From Populus alba (taxonomy: Eukaryota; Streptophyta; Magnoliopsida; Malpighiales; Salicaceae), in the NCBI RefSeq assembly GCF_005239225.2, contig NC_133296.1, positions 14,508,001 to 14,572,000 on the forward strand: a DNA stretch of 64,000 nt, in the 5' to 3' direction. The notes beneath the pieces were generated by a model. That model was not told where the DNA came from. It saw nothing but the letters and a program-made list of their open reading frames with translations, and searched no databases. This document shows, in pieces, positions 48,405-59,262 of this stretch; within the stretch, counting starts at the first letter, position 1, and each line of letters starts with the position of its first letter. A program made the position numbers and the translations under genes.

Positions 48405-49789
48405 TCACTTGAGATCAGAGAGCTTTCTCTTGAGATCAAGATCAGAGAGCTTTCTCTTGAGATCAGAGAGTTTATTAGGCAGCCACCAGCAGCTACTGTA
48501 GATAAACAAGAAAAAAAGGCCGTAGTAGAAATGGTGCAAGTGCACTTGTAGAAGAACTTGGCTGACAAATAGCAGAATAATCGAAGGAAAAACAACGGCC
48601 ACCCCTGTAATGAAGAATGTGAACAACCAGCCATGGCATCCTCCTATTAATGCTATTTTCACAGAAAAAAGGAATGCCCCGAACATCATGAAAATAGCCA
48701 AACAAACCATGATATTTGAAAACCCAACTGCAGAGATTTGAAATTTGGGATATTTAACGCTTGGCAAAAGAAGGAATAGAGCTGCCATCAGAGAGAGAGA
48801 TAAAGCCCCCACATCGAAAAACAAATAATGATGCAGAAGATACTCATAACTTCTGTAATGGGTAGAGTTGTTAAATTCATGATGATGACCACTTGAGCTA
48901 TTGTTATCCCTTAATTGTGGCAATTGTATAACACCCGCAAACGTTACTCCAGCAACAAGTACTGCTACCACTAGAACATTCCCTATCATGCTCTTTGTTT
49001 CCTCTCTTGCTCGTGACATGGGTAGTCGAGTAACAGGGAAAACCTTCTTTCGGGATTCCTTAGGGCGGGCATTGACGAATAAGATCGATAATGTTATCAC
49101 CTGCATATATAGCACGGGGGAAAAAGCTTAATTGTTTAATGAGTTCTTGGCGCTTCCTCAATTGCATCCAAATGCCTTTCGCAGAACAAATAATTTTCTT
49201 GGGCTTGAACAAATAATTGGTTTAGAATTTTTTAAAATAATGGTATACAAGTTAAATCAATTGGGCTTGAACTAGAAGTTTAAAAGATTAGGGATGGCAA
49301 GGGAAAAAACAAAAAAAGGAAAGAAGAAAAGCAAAAATACCAAGTCAAAATACCCAATCCCTTTTTCGTCCTTTGGTGGTGCCTGCTCTGTATCCATCTT
49401 ATTTGAATCAACTTCTTTGCCCTGTCAAAAAATAATAATAATATTATATGTTAAAATGCAGTGCTCTCTCTGTGTGCTATGGCTAGACAACAATCTAAGC
49501 AAATGAAACTGGTTCATGTTTGAGAAAAAGTCATTTGAGATAAATGAGATAATTAAGCTGAAGTACAGTTTTAGGGCTCACGAATTTTGCGAATACAAGC
49601 CAAGTACCAACAGTAGGATTCTAAGTTAAATATTGCTAATATAAAAAAAGAATGTGCATGCATGAATCATGAACATCATAAAAAAATTTATATGGGAACT
49701 AAAAAATTGATGTGTGTATTTAATATATAGAATAAATTAAAAATTATATAATCCTATAAAATAGAGAAACTGAGAAAGAGTTGATAGTG

Positions 49790-49836
<47 letters not shown>

Positions 49837-51811
49837 AAGATTTTTTATTTCGTGTTGCGAGATACTTTTAATTCTTTTTATTTAATTACATGACAATAAA
49901 AATTAATTTTCATAAAATAATTTAAACTCTATATAGGATAAAAAAAATAATTTAAATTGATTTCAAATAAAAATAAAAAAGGTATCTATATTTTTTTTTA
50001 ATCAAAACCATTTTCCTTATGAATACGTTCCATTTGTTTTTACTAATGTTTTTTATAAAATTGTTTTGTTTTTTTAATAACAACCTATCATAATCTTATA
50101 AATAAGTTTTAATTCAAAAAATAAAAGAATAATGAATTGACGATTTTCTTGAAAAAAAAAATAAATTTTTTTTAGCTATGTTTTTATTTCATAAAAACTA
50201 AAAGCAATTAAAAAAATAAATATGGACAAAAACTTTTCATGATTTTATTGAAATAAAGATATAAAGATATCTATTTAATAAAAACAATTTATTAATCCAT
50301 CCTCTCTTTTTTGTTTTTTGATAGTATTTTATAAAACATATTGTTTCTTAAATAAAAAAACTTATCATAATCCTAAACGTAAATACCTCGATCTCGCGCG
50401 CAGGGGTACTGTTATTTGAATCAAACTGCTTTCGTTCCTCGGCACGCTGGCAACAAAGAGGAAGCCCAGATACCAAAATATTAAATCAGTAATACTCCTA
50501 AAATATATAGAATTTTGTAGCTCGATAAATGATGATCAAATTAGTTGCATACTGTTTCTATGTATTTATCTTCAAATCTTTTGGAAATATCTTCAGCCCA
50601 ATCATATGGTGTCCAATTTATATTGTTAACAATGAAATGTTCAACGCGATTGTCACGCACAAGAAGAAATGTAGCCCTGCATCGGCCATAACGTGCTGCC
50701 AAGTGCAAAGGTGCATTTCCATCCTCATCTGTCGCATTTAGCAGCGGTGCGACGAGCTCCTCCTCCTGTTTGAGTATGTACCTAACCAAACTGCTATTTC
50801 CATATTTGGCCGCTACATGAAGAATGTTCTGCCCTTTCTTATTGAGGAATTCTTTTGGATATGGGAATTTATCAAGAAATTCCTTCACTACATCAACAGA
50901 GTGACTTTTGCATGCTACATGGATAGGATAGTCGCCTTGACGGTTTGTTTCATAAGCACCATCGTGAAACTTCTTTAATAGGAATCGAACTCCTTCCAGA
51001 AATCCTATGGATGATGCATAATGCAATGAATTTCCCAACTCTTCCTCGGTGAGCTGTAATAGCTCTGGCTTTTCATTTCCAATTTTCTCCAAAATATCTG
51101 AAAATCAAAAGAAACTGTTCCAAATGAATATAAAGATGACAGCTTTGCAACAATTGTTTGTATGTAATTCATTTTCTAGTGAGTAATGAAATTGTGATCA
51201 CCTCTGTTACGTTGCTTGATGGCAGCATGAACAGGTGACTTTCCTTTTGGGAACGAAGCTTTCGTTTTCAAGAGATCATCAAGTATCTCTTTCTTATTGC
51301 CGTTCTCAACAGCCAGATATAAAGGAGACTTGCCATTATTGTTGTTGTAATAGGCCGCTTCTGGATCTCTGGAAACTAGGAAAATGGCAAGGTCTTTGTT
51401 GCCCTTGACCACTGCATCATGCAAAGGAGTGTTTCCCTTTGTATTTGTCTTCCCCATCAAGCTCCGATTCGATTCCGCAAGAGATTTAATTGTATCACTG
51501 GACTTTCCTTCTCTGGCAGCAAGATGAAGGATTGTGTCCTTCTGGCTGTTTTGGATGGTGATTAGAAAAGGAAACGTTTGAGCCAGATAAGATGTAATAT
51601 TGTCACTTCCATAGCTTACAGCTACGTGAAGTAGTGTATTCCCGCAGGGTGTCACAAGCTTCTCCGCTGAACGTTGCTGGACAAGCCTTCTAAATTCCTC
51701 AGTATTAATGTTCTGCCTCACACACTTATGCAACTGACTATCTATCATTGCATTTGCCATGTGATCTCTCGGAATCGAGTTTTCATCAATGTTTATTGCT
51801 ACGCTAGACAT
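48405..51811 (-). CDS. ACD6-like ankyrin-repeat/PGG-like membrane protein, gene 2 (intact)
   Basis: Five exons join in phase with GT-AG introns: 51811-51202, 51097-50553, 50446-50387, 49421-49341 and 49100-48405, predicting 663 residues. About nine ankyrin repeats occupy residues ~60-370 (e.g. GNTLLHVAVSYGSDN, GKSPLYLAVENGNKK, GQNILHVAAKYGNSS). A short linker is followed by about four membrane segments (e.g. VLVVAVLVAGVTFAGV, MVCLAIFMMFGAFLF, FTFFITGVAVVFPSIIL). The usual PGG tripeptide of the family reads LPQ here. The C-terminus repeats KRKLSDL. Plant homologues act in defence signalling at membranes; that role is inferred from family. Gene 1's exon 4 (27726-27640) has no counterpart here. 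Confidence 0.9.
49793..49834. repeat. (AT)n microsatellite in gene 2 intron
   Basis: 42 bp AT run in the intron between exons 3 and 4. The intron is A/T-rich and otherwise featureless. Confidence 0.97.
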
Positions 51812-51869
51812 GGCAAAAGAAAATATGGTGTTGGTTGAATCAGCTATACATATCAGACAGCTGGACTTC

Positions 51870-51882
51870 TAATTTAAATAGA
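51870..51882 (-). promoter_or_regulatory. TATA-like box of ankyrin gene 2
   Basis: tctatttaaatta lies about 60-70 bp upstream of the start codon, in the same position and sequence as for gene 1. Confidence 0.5.
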
Positions 51883-52160
51883 CCAGAAGGAGAGAGCAGC
51901 CTTGGCCATGGTTAAAGCAGCATCTAGAAAACGAAAAGGAAAGGAGGAAAATGTGAACTATATTATCATGTTTGTATCTTATATTATTTGATATCGAGGG
52001 GGTTCAATTATCCTTTAAAGATTAATAATTCGAGTGTCCCAGATTATAGGTTTGTTTAATCATTAATTTCAGAGAAATTAATTGAGATCCGTATAAGCTA
52101 GTTTGAAAACCCACGGCTACAAAATAAAAATGTTTGTTTTTATATTTTTAACAAATCACA

Positions 52161-52218
52161 TTTCGTCCTTTGGTGATGCCTCTTTTGTATCTAGCTTATT
52201 TGAACCAACTACTTTGTC
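52161..52218 (-). pseudogene. Ankyrin-gene linker exon fragment
   Basis: Matches the first 58 bp of the 81 bp exon at 32129-32049, nearly identically, including its splice acceptor side. The fragment stops abruptly at 52161, where sequence resembling the gene's upstream spacer (aacaaatcacat) begins. Confidence 0.85.
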
Positions 52219-52227
52219 CTGAAATAT

Positions 52228-52325
52228 ATATATTAAAAAACTAATTTAAAATCCTATCCACAATATAGCGTGAGTGACTTCGCAAAAAAAAAAAAAAAAG
52301 CACTGCATATTAACATATAACTATG
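52228..52325. repeat. Micro-inverted spacer segment (partner 32140-32225)
   Basis: Reverse complement of the partner: taatttaaaatcctatccac, gtgagtgacttcgc, an A-run, then agcactgcatattaac. Flanks on both sides are co-linear with the partner. The right flank is an (AT)n run at 52334-52383. Confidence 0.9.
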
Positions 52326-52328
52326 TTC

Positions 52329-52333
<5 letters not shown>

Positions 52334-52383
<50 letters not shown>
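52334..52383. repeat. (AT)n microsatellite
   Basis: About 50 bp of AT with one phase break, next to the inverted segment. Confidence 0.97.
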
Positions 52384-53608
52384 TAATCTGCAACTACCAT
52401 GAATGTGTCATAAAATATTTAAATGGAAATTTGAAAGTTAATGAGTGTATTTAATAGAATAAATTAAAAATTATATGATTTAATAAAACATAAAAAGAGT
52501 TGTTAGTGTTAAATAAAAGCTAAAGTTGAAAGCTGAAAGATACATAAACAAGAAAATATTTGATCTCGTTGCCGAGACAGTTTTATTTTTTTTATTTAAT
52601 TATATAACTATAAAAAACTGATTTTCATAAAAAAAAATTCTATAGGATTAAAACAATTATTTAAATGGATTTGAAATAAAAATAAACAAAAGGTATCTAC
52701 ATATTTTTAAAAAACCTTTTTTTTTACAAATGTTTTTTATAAAAATCATTGCTTTTTTTTTTTAAAATAAAAACTTCTATAATCTTACAAGCAAGTTTTA
52801 ATTAAAAAATAAAATAATAATGAATTGATGATTTGATGATTTTCTTGAAAAATAAAAATAAATATTTTTTTAGCTATGTTTTTATTGCATAAAAACTAAA
52901 AGCAATGAAAATAAAATATGTTAAAAAATTTACACGATTTTTTTGAAATAAAGATAAAAAAATATATCTATTTAATCAAAACATTTTTTTATTAATGAAT
53001 TGTCTCTTTTTTTATGTAGTATTTTATCAACAAATATTTGTTCTTAAATAAAAAAAAACTTAACATAATCCTAAAACTAAATTTCTACTTATTTAAATCA
53101 GTTTGGTTTTGTATTTGCCGAGTATAGATTAGATTGTTATATCTATTCATAATCCATTTATAAATATCTTTATGTTATGCATAATCTCCTATTCAAAACT
53201 AAATTTGGTATAAGCCAAAGCATAAGAGTGATCATTTTCTATATTTAACAAAGCCTCATCTTAAGCTCCAAACTATTACATTATCATTACAAAAAATTGA
53301 GAGGGTCATGTAAGAGTTAGAGCATCTCCATCCCTTTTTAATTCCAAGTATAGATTTTTTTTTTCTTTTTTCCTCCGATCCAAGAAAAAGCTCCATTCTC
53401 TCTATAGGAACTAATATCCCAAAACCAGTCCACGCAAGAAATAAAACCATCCATCCATTCAACACAAATCCATAGCCCATATGTACTGGACGACAACTGC
53501 GCAAGTTTTTTTAGAAACTAACACATGCACATCTCTCTCTCTCTCTTTCTCTCTTTTTAAGAAATAGCACAACTCTTAGGTTGCGCAAGTTGGGCACAGG
53601 TCATTACA

Positions 53609-53663
<55 letters not shown>

Positions 53664-53726
53664 CATGTGTTAGTTTCGAAAAAATAAAAAAATAAAACTT
53701 AACATAATCCTGAAACTAAACACCTT
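52384..53726. other. A/T-rich spacer, partly duplicated from 32276-33100
   Basis: No gene recognised. The first ~700 bp match the partner. 53100-53600 is unique and includes a CT run near 53535 and an (AT)n run at 53610-53661. Confidence 0.6.
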
Positions 53727-53917
53727 TTTCTGTTTTCAAGAGATCATCAAGTATCTCTTTCTTATTGCCGTTCTCAACTGCCAGATATAAAGGAGACCTG
53801 CCATTCTTGTTTGTTGTAATAGGCCACTTCTGGATCTTTGGAAACAAGGAAAATGGCAAGTTCTTTGTTGCCCTTGATCACTGCATCATGCAAAGGAGTG
53901 TTTCCCTTTGTATTTGT
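53727..53917 (-). pseudogene. Ankyrin gene exon 1 fragment
   Basis: Minus-strand sequence encodes NTKGNTPLHDAVIKGNKELA and onward, nearly identical to gene 1 exon 1 (29140-28960). An extra base in acaaacaagaatgg shifts the frame. Both edges are abrupt, joining unrelated spacer. Confidence 0.9.
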
Positions 53918-53929
53918 AAACTATCTAAC

Positions 53930-54840
53930 TGATTTGTGACATGTAACTATGCAAGGGCGTCTTCTTTTTGTTTTTTTTCTGTAGAGTTAATAGAACATGT
54001 AAAAATTGTTTTTAAAATATTTTTTATTTAAAAATATATTAAAATAATATATATTTTTTATTTTTCATAGTAACCTCGATGAATGAAGAGAAAAATGAAA
54101 AGAGGATAATAACCTTGGTGTTTATAAAATTAACTTCGTAAAGCTGACAACATACAAAAGGATTTTGAGAAGTAGAGGGATCTGTACTGGGATGCCATCA
54201 GGATGATGATAAACTGTAATTAAATTGTTAAATATTAGTATTTATTCTTAAGCATTTCAATGGGTTATTGATAATATAAACCGTAACCTCTAATTTTCTC
54301 AATTAAGTATCTACTGGTAATGTTTAGTGTTTCTTTTACCAAAGCTGTTTTTGGGGTAAATTAAATTACCTATATACGAGTCTGCCTTTTATATTTTTAG
54401 CTATTGTCTGAACAGGTCGTCGAAGAAGCCACTGATGCTGAATTTTCAGACAGAGCCAGCGAAGTATTATTGGATGAAATCGCTTTCGTTTGGAAAAAGA
54501 AAACAGAAAAAAAAGTCTTAGTCTATGCAACTTGCTAGTCTTAAGTCTTTTGTGGACCCGGTCTGTGTTTGATTTTCTTCCATAATTTCGTTGTGATGTC
54601 AAAAGAAGGTGTGGTCGATATTTATGCAGATCTTTCATTTCCAAAGTGGGGACAAGATAATATTTGTCAAGTTTCGCTTTCCAAGAGCTAATCCCCTCTT
54701 GCTTTTGCCAATTTTTAAAGTGTACAGCTTATTTTGATTGATTGTGCAGAACATAAGCGATATTTTTTAAAAATATACTAACTTACCCGAACACTCGTAA
54801 TCATGGGGCAGGAAGAAAAGCAGATGTTCTCTTCTCCTTT
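53930..54840. repeat. Duplicated spacer, partner 33130-34000 and 35390-35575
   Basis: Co-linear with the partner but without the SINE, without the internal repeat, and without the A/T-rich block at 34120-34900. No gene recognised. Confidence 0.85.
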
Positions 54841-54878
54841 CCCTTTTTTTTTTTTTTTTTTGTAGTTATCCGGGTCAG

Positions 54879-54995
54879 CTTAATCATGGAGGTGATAGCC
54901 CTTACTCAATGTTTGAAGGAATGGGAGGTATGGCTTATCTTTTTCTAGATATGATCGACCCATCCAAGGCTAGATTCCCTGCTTATGAACTCTAA
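54879..54995 (+). pseudogene. Last exon of a LanC-like (GCR2-type) protein
   Basis: After a T-run and cag acceptor, 39 codons read LNHGGDSPYSMFEGMGGMAY and then LFLDMIDPSKARFPAYEL, ending in TAA at 54993. This is the C-terminus of plant lanthionine-synthetase-C-like proteins. Nothing upstream encodes the rest of the protein; instead the duplicated ankyrin-cluster spacer ends at the T-run. The sequence to about 55100 is probably its 3' untranslated part. It is a detached but undamaged exon. Confidence 0.8.
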
Positions 54996-54999
54996 AATC

Positions 55000-55487
55000 T
55001 TTTTATGAATATTAGGTCACAGTAGTTGAGTTGAATACTAGGGTAGCTCAGTGCTGTCATTTTGAGTTGTATATGAAAATTAATGCAATGATAGAAGTCC
55101 GCTTTCAGCCTCGACAATTATGCATTATTTTACAGTAGACTATGGTATTGCTAGTGTGGGTTTTGATCTCCCATCAGGCAAAGAGCCATTTTTGCTTTAC
55201 ATAATGGACGGGAGATCAAATGATATTAATAACAGATTCTCGAATTACAAATACCAAGTATATGATCATTTTACTGTAGAACTTTCGTATTCTGAAATAA
55301 TGGAAATCACTAGATATCAACCAAAAAGAATGGAGCAAAATGTATTTCAGAAATTATTCTAGCAACCACTGAATATATTAGTACTTCTCCTAACAAAATG
55401 GAGCAAAATGTTATCTCAGCGCCAAAGATTAGGTTTCATATGTTACTTCTTGTTACTATCTCACATAAATCTAAGAGCCCAAAATCT
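55000..55487. other. Intergenic sequence
   Basis: A frame of 80 codons (55120-55362, plus) matches no family I recognise. No other support. Confidence 0.4.
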
Positions 55488-55830
55488 GCTTCAAATCACC
55501 CTGACTCAGAAACCACATAAACAGCAAGGTCTTCTTCAGAGAAGGATGGTGGTGAAGATGTATACAGATCAATCAAGTCCATGATCACTGGGTACCCTTC
55601 AGCTGCTGTTGGTTCAGTTCCAGATAAGAGAATGTAAAGATTCTTTCAATCACTGTCTTAATATCAAAGCATTCGCCCAAAAATCTGCATCAGCTCTACC
55701 TGGCTACTGACATTAATTAGAAGAAACAGGCATGATCAGCATTATATTTTCCTACTAGCGAGCAGGAAGTCCTAATGATATGACACCTAACACCTTGTCA
55801 GGGTGAAGAATAGCTATAACTTGTATGCCT
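55488..55830 (-). pseudogene. Plant epoxide hydrolase fragment (decayed)
   Basis: Minus-strand pieces align with the exons at 58969-58550: AILHPDKVLGVISLGLPAR (from about 55815), PGRADADF (about 55720), then VIMDLIDLYTSSPPSFSEED in another frame. Stops and frameshifts interrupt it, and the intron between the two exon parts is kept. It is an older duplicate of the locus 3 kb to the right. Confidence 0.8.
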
Positions 55831-55834
55831 TCGG

Positions 55835-58240
55835 AAACTTTTTGATAGTGCTATTAAATTCAACTTAACGATATGGGTCATCCTAATGTCCTCGTGATGT
55901 GGCTTTTGGTTTGGGTTGGGTATCAAATTAAATTGAACTAGATAAAAATTGATTTAAAGTGATTTGATTGATGTAGTAAGTTTACAAGCGACTTGGTTAA
56001 TCTAGTCAAAACTTGATTTTATTTTTAAAAAAAATCAAGCTAAAAGTTATTTTAAGATTATTTTAAAAAATAAAATTTTAGATTTATCTGGGTCATTTTA
56101 GATAAACAATTAATAGTAAGTAAGTTTAATAATGCTTGATGTTTATGCTAGTTGTTTGTAACTCGGTTGTCTTCTTGTTTGTGCTTGTTGCATTAAGATT
56201 CTTTTAAGGCGGTTTTTTGCTATTTGTTTTTCTAACGTTAAGAGGAAACAACACTAGGCCTTCAATGATTAACTGAATAAGATATCCAACATTAAGCGGA
56301 AACAACATTTTCAATTCATATATACCTGTGTCCGCGTGCTCTCCGGAGTGCTTCTGTGTTTGGCTGTTTGCTATAACACAAATGAAATTGATAATTGATT
56401 TATTGTTGGCGTTTCATTCACATATGACAATAATTTTTAAGCTCAATAAAACATGTTTAATGAACATAAGTCAAATCCAAAGTGAATCTCACGAGTTTAA
56501 AACTTCGATAGAAATTGATCTCCCACAGAAATTCATGAAACATTAATATGATTAAAATAAATAATAGGTAAAAAATCAATTAATCTTAAAAACTTTTGGT
56601 TGACGTGTTTTTACGAAACTCAAGACCTTTAATCTCATCTAGAAAAGAAAATAAACTTTCTTTTACTTTATATAATGTGAAGTTGAAGAGTTATAAATAA
56701 GTTGTAGTATAGAAATATGGGTTTGACCCATGCTTGGCTTAAATACATGCTCGAACCACAAGCCAAGGGCCATGAGGCCTTAATTGAGTTTTTTTACTAA
56801 CCTATTTTAGTCTTAGATTTGGATTTATTATAAAATAATTTTTTAACCAATAAAAAATTATTTTTTGTCAGCATATTGTTTGTCTAAACCAAATTATAAA
56901 TCTTGTAAGTTTTCTTATAAAAGAGTTTCTTTAAACATGAACAATTATTCTAGCTTAAAAACATTGTATTTAAAGGCAAAACATTAACGTTTAATTCTGG
57001 TGGTTTTATAGCGAGTAATCAAAATTGGTAATTATGAAAATTAATTCTTTATTATTTTTTGTTCTAAAATAAACTATAAATAGGGATATATAAATGAAGA
57101 GTTTTCTATACTATTTTTTTTTCTAGATTTTACACATTCTTCTCCATCTTAGATTTTAGAGTTTTTCTTCTCAATTTTGAACTTTATTTTTTAATTAAAA
57201 TTAATGATTGTTTTTTTCAATTTTTTTCTACAAATTTAGATATATGCTTAACATATATGTTAGTTTTTAGTTTTGATTGCAAGTTTTCTATAATATATAA
57301 AATTAAATATTTATGGCTTCAATAATCAATGTCAAGTATATCTTACATTTCAGTTTATGCTAAACTGCCGCTCACGGAGACATGTAGTCCCACGTCATCA
57401 CACGACTAATATTGTTGCAAAACATCAAGTATTGAGATGAATCATTAAAAGTATTACAGTACATTGGCGAAATGTGTTTTCTAGATGGCATCTGCACTCA
57501 ACCATCCAACAAAAGGTTCCTGAAGAAATACACCAGAAGACAATTCATTTACACACCCCATCAACTCCTAATTATAGACATGCGAAGCTGTCTAACAGGA
57601 CGGACAGACAAGATTTATACTCCCGCTATAGTACATACATGCAGAATCAAGATCAAAAAACAAAAACATAAAAAAGAAGAAGATTTTCTTAATATAATAT
57701 CAGATTTGAAGAAAAATAAAAAATTATGAGTATATATGCTTCTTAGAAGAGTTTTGAGCACAAAAAGATAAGATAAAATGGCAAAAACATATGATTACTA
57801 AACCCTAAAAAATCATTCCTACTATTACAATGGTTAACTTCTACCATGGAAAGTATTTGGAAAATAATTAGTTAGATGCCTCTGTTTCGTCGCAGGCTGT
57901 ATTATTTTTTATCATTGTTAAACAATTTTGTACATTGTTTTTTATCAGATTAAGAGAGATTAACAAAGTTATGATTGTTTTATCAGGTCACATGAGATTT
58001 TAAAATTGGTTGAGATCCTTTGTAATCTTTAATTTCTGTTTCTTCTCGTGTAATTCAACAATTGCCCATTGCAAATGAAAATAGGATAAATGGGAAATTA
58101 ACCAAAATCAGATATTAAAAGATGAAAATATCTTATTTCAAACAAACATAGTTCGATACATCATATCAGCTTAACACAAGTTGCGAGGCACTCTGTACCT
58201 CAGCTGGAAACCATCGTAACACTTGAAATGGTCATAGAAT
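55835..58240. other. A/T-rich intergenic sequence
   Basis: No gene, element ends or strong repeats recognised across this stretch. Confidence 0.4.
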
Positions 58241-58247
58241 ATAATCT

Positions 58248-58969
58248 TCAGTTACAATGTTTGGTGAGGAAGGTAATGATCAGCTCATTCACCTGCTTTG
58301 GGAGATTCTCATGAACAAAATGGTTCCCTTCATCAAGGAACACAATGTCCAAATCCGGTACAAAATGCTTCAGTTGCTCACTTCTTGTGTAGTCCTCCAT
58401 ACCTGCAAACTTTAGGAGATAGTCCTTCTGGCCATTGATCAGTAATGTTGGTGCTGTAACTTTTGGATTAGTAATTCCACAATCTATGCCTAAAGACCTG
58501 CATCGAATTCCATGTCATCCCTCTTATCGTAGACGACTTTACTGGTTACCTGTAAGGAACCTGTAATGCAAAACGAAATCCAGACTTCTCGTATAATGAT
58601 GCATAAGCTGCAAGATCTTCTTCGGAGAACCACGGTGGCAGAGTAGATGGGTCAACCAAGTCCATGATTTCCTGGTCATCTCTAGCTGTTGGTGGTTCAG
58701 TTCCAGAAAAGAGAATGTATACGTTTCTTACCACTGTCTTGACATCTAAGCGTCCGAAATCTGCTTCAGCTCTACCTGGTTCCTGTGTTTGTTTAGAGAA
58801 AACAGGCAAGATCAACAATGAATTGTAATTATCATTATCACCAAAAACTCACTCTAGGATCTGAAAGGCAAGTATCAAATACACAGGAGATAAATGAAAC
58901 CCTCTCAGGGTGCACAACAGCGACTAGATATGCTGTTATAGATCCAAAATCCTTCCCAATAAGAAAAAC
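58248..58969 (-). pseudogene. Epoxide hydrolase (alpha/beta hydrolase), 3' exons only
   Basis: Plant soluble epoxide hydrolases open epoxides on fatty acids for defence and cutin. Three exons join in phase: 58969-58853, 58782-58550 and 58497-58248, 199 codons plus stop, without internal stops. VFLIGKDFG holds the nucleophile aspartate position, LLINGQKDYLLKF the acid aspartate, and EGNHFVHE the catalytic histidine. The cap region reads EPGRAEADFGRLD...YEKSGFRFALQVPYR. The exons for the N-terminal third, with the HGxP oxyanion motif, are not found up to 61480, where A/T-rich sequence takes over. It is either 5'-truncated or has a very distant first exon. Confidence 0.82.
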
Positions 58970-59178
58970 CTGGTGCCAACATCAAAGCATTACATTTATG
59001 TATATATGCACATAAGATCAAAATTGGAAGCTTTTCGACTCTTTGTTGCTAATAGAGATTCTTTGGAGGGTTTTTTTTCCACTTTCTGTTTTTCTTCCAA
59101 GTACTTCGCGAGCAATTACTAGGCCTTCATGATGAACGGCAACAGATATCCAACATTTAGATAAAAACACATTTTTCT

Positions 59179-59181
<3 letters not shown>

Positions 59182-59260
<79 letters not shown>
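59182..59260. repeat. Compound (CA)n(TA)n microsatellite
   Basis: About 40 bp of CA, then 38 bp of TA. Confidence 0.98.

Positions 59261-59262
<2 letters not shown>

Noticed and set aside
55120..55362. 80-codon plus-strand frame
   Set aside because: No family recognised, no splice or duplicate evidence; left as uncertain rather than called.
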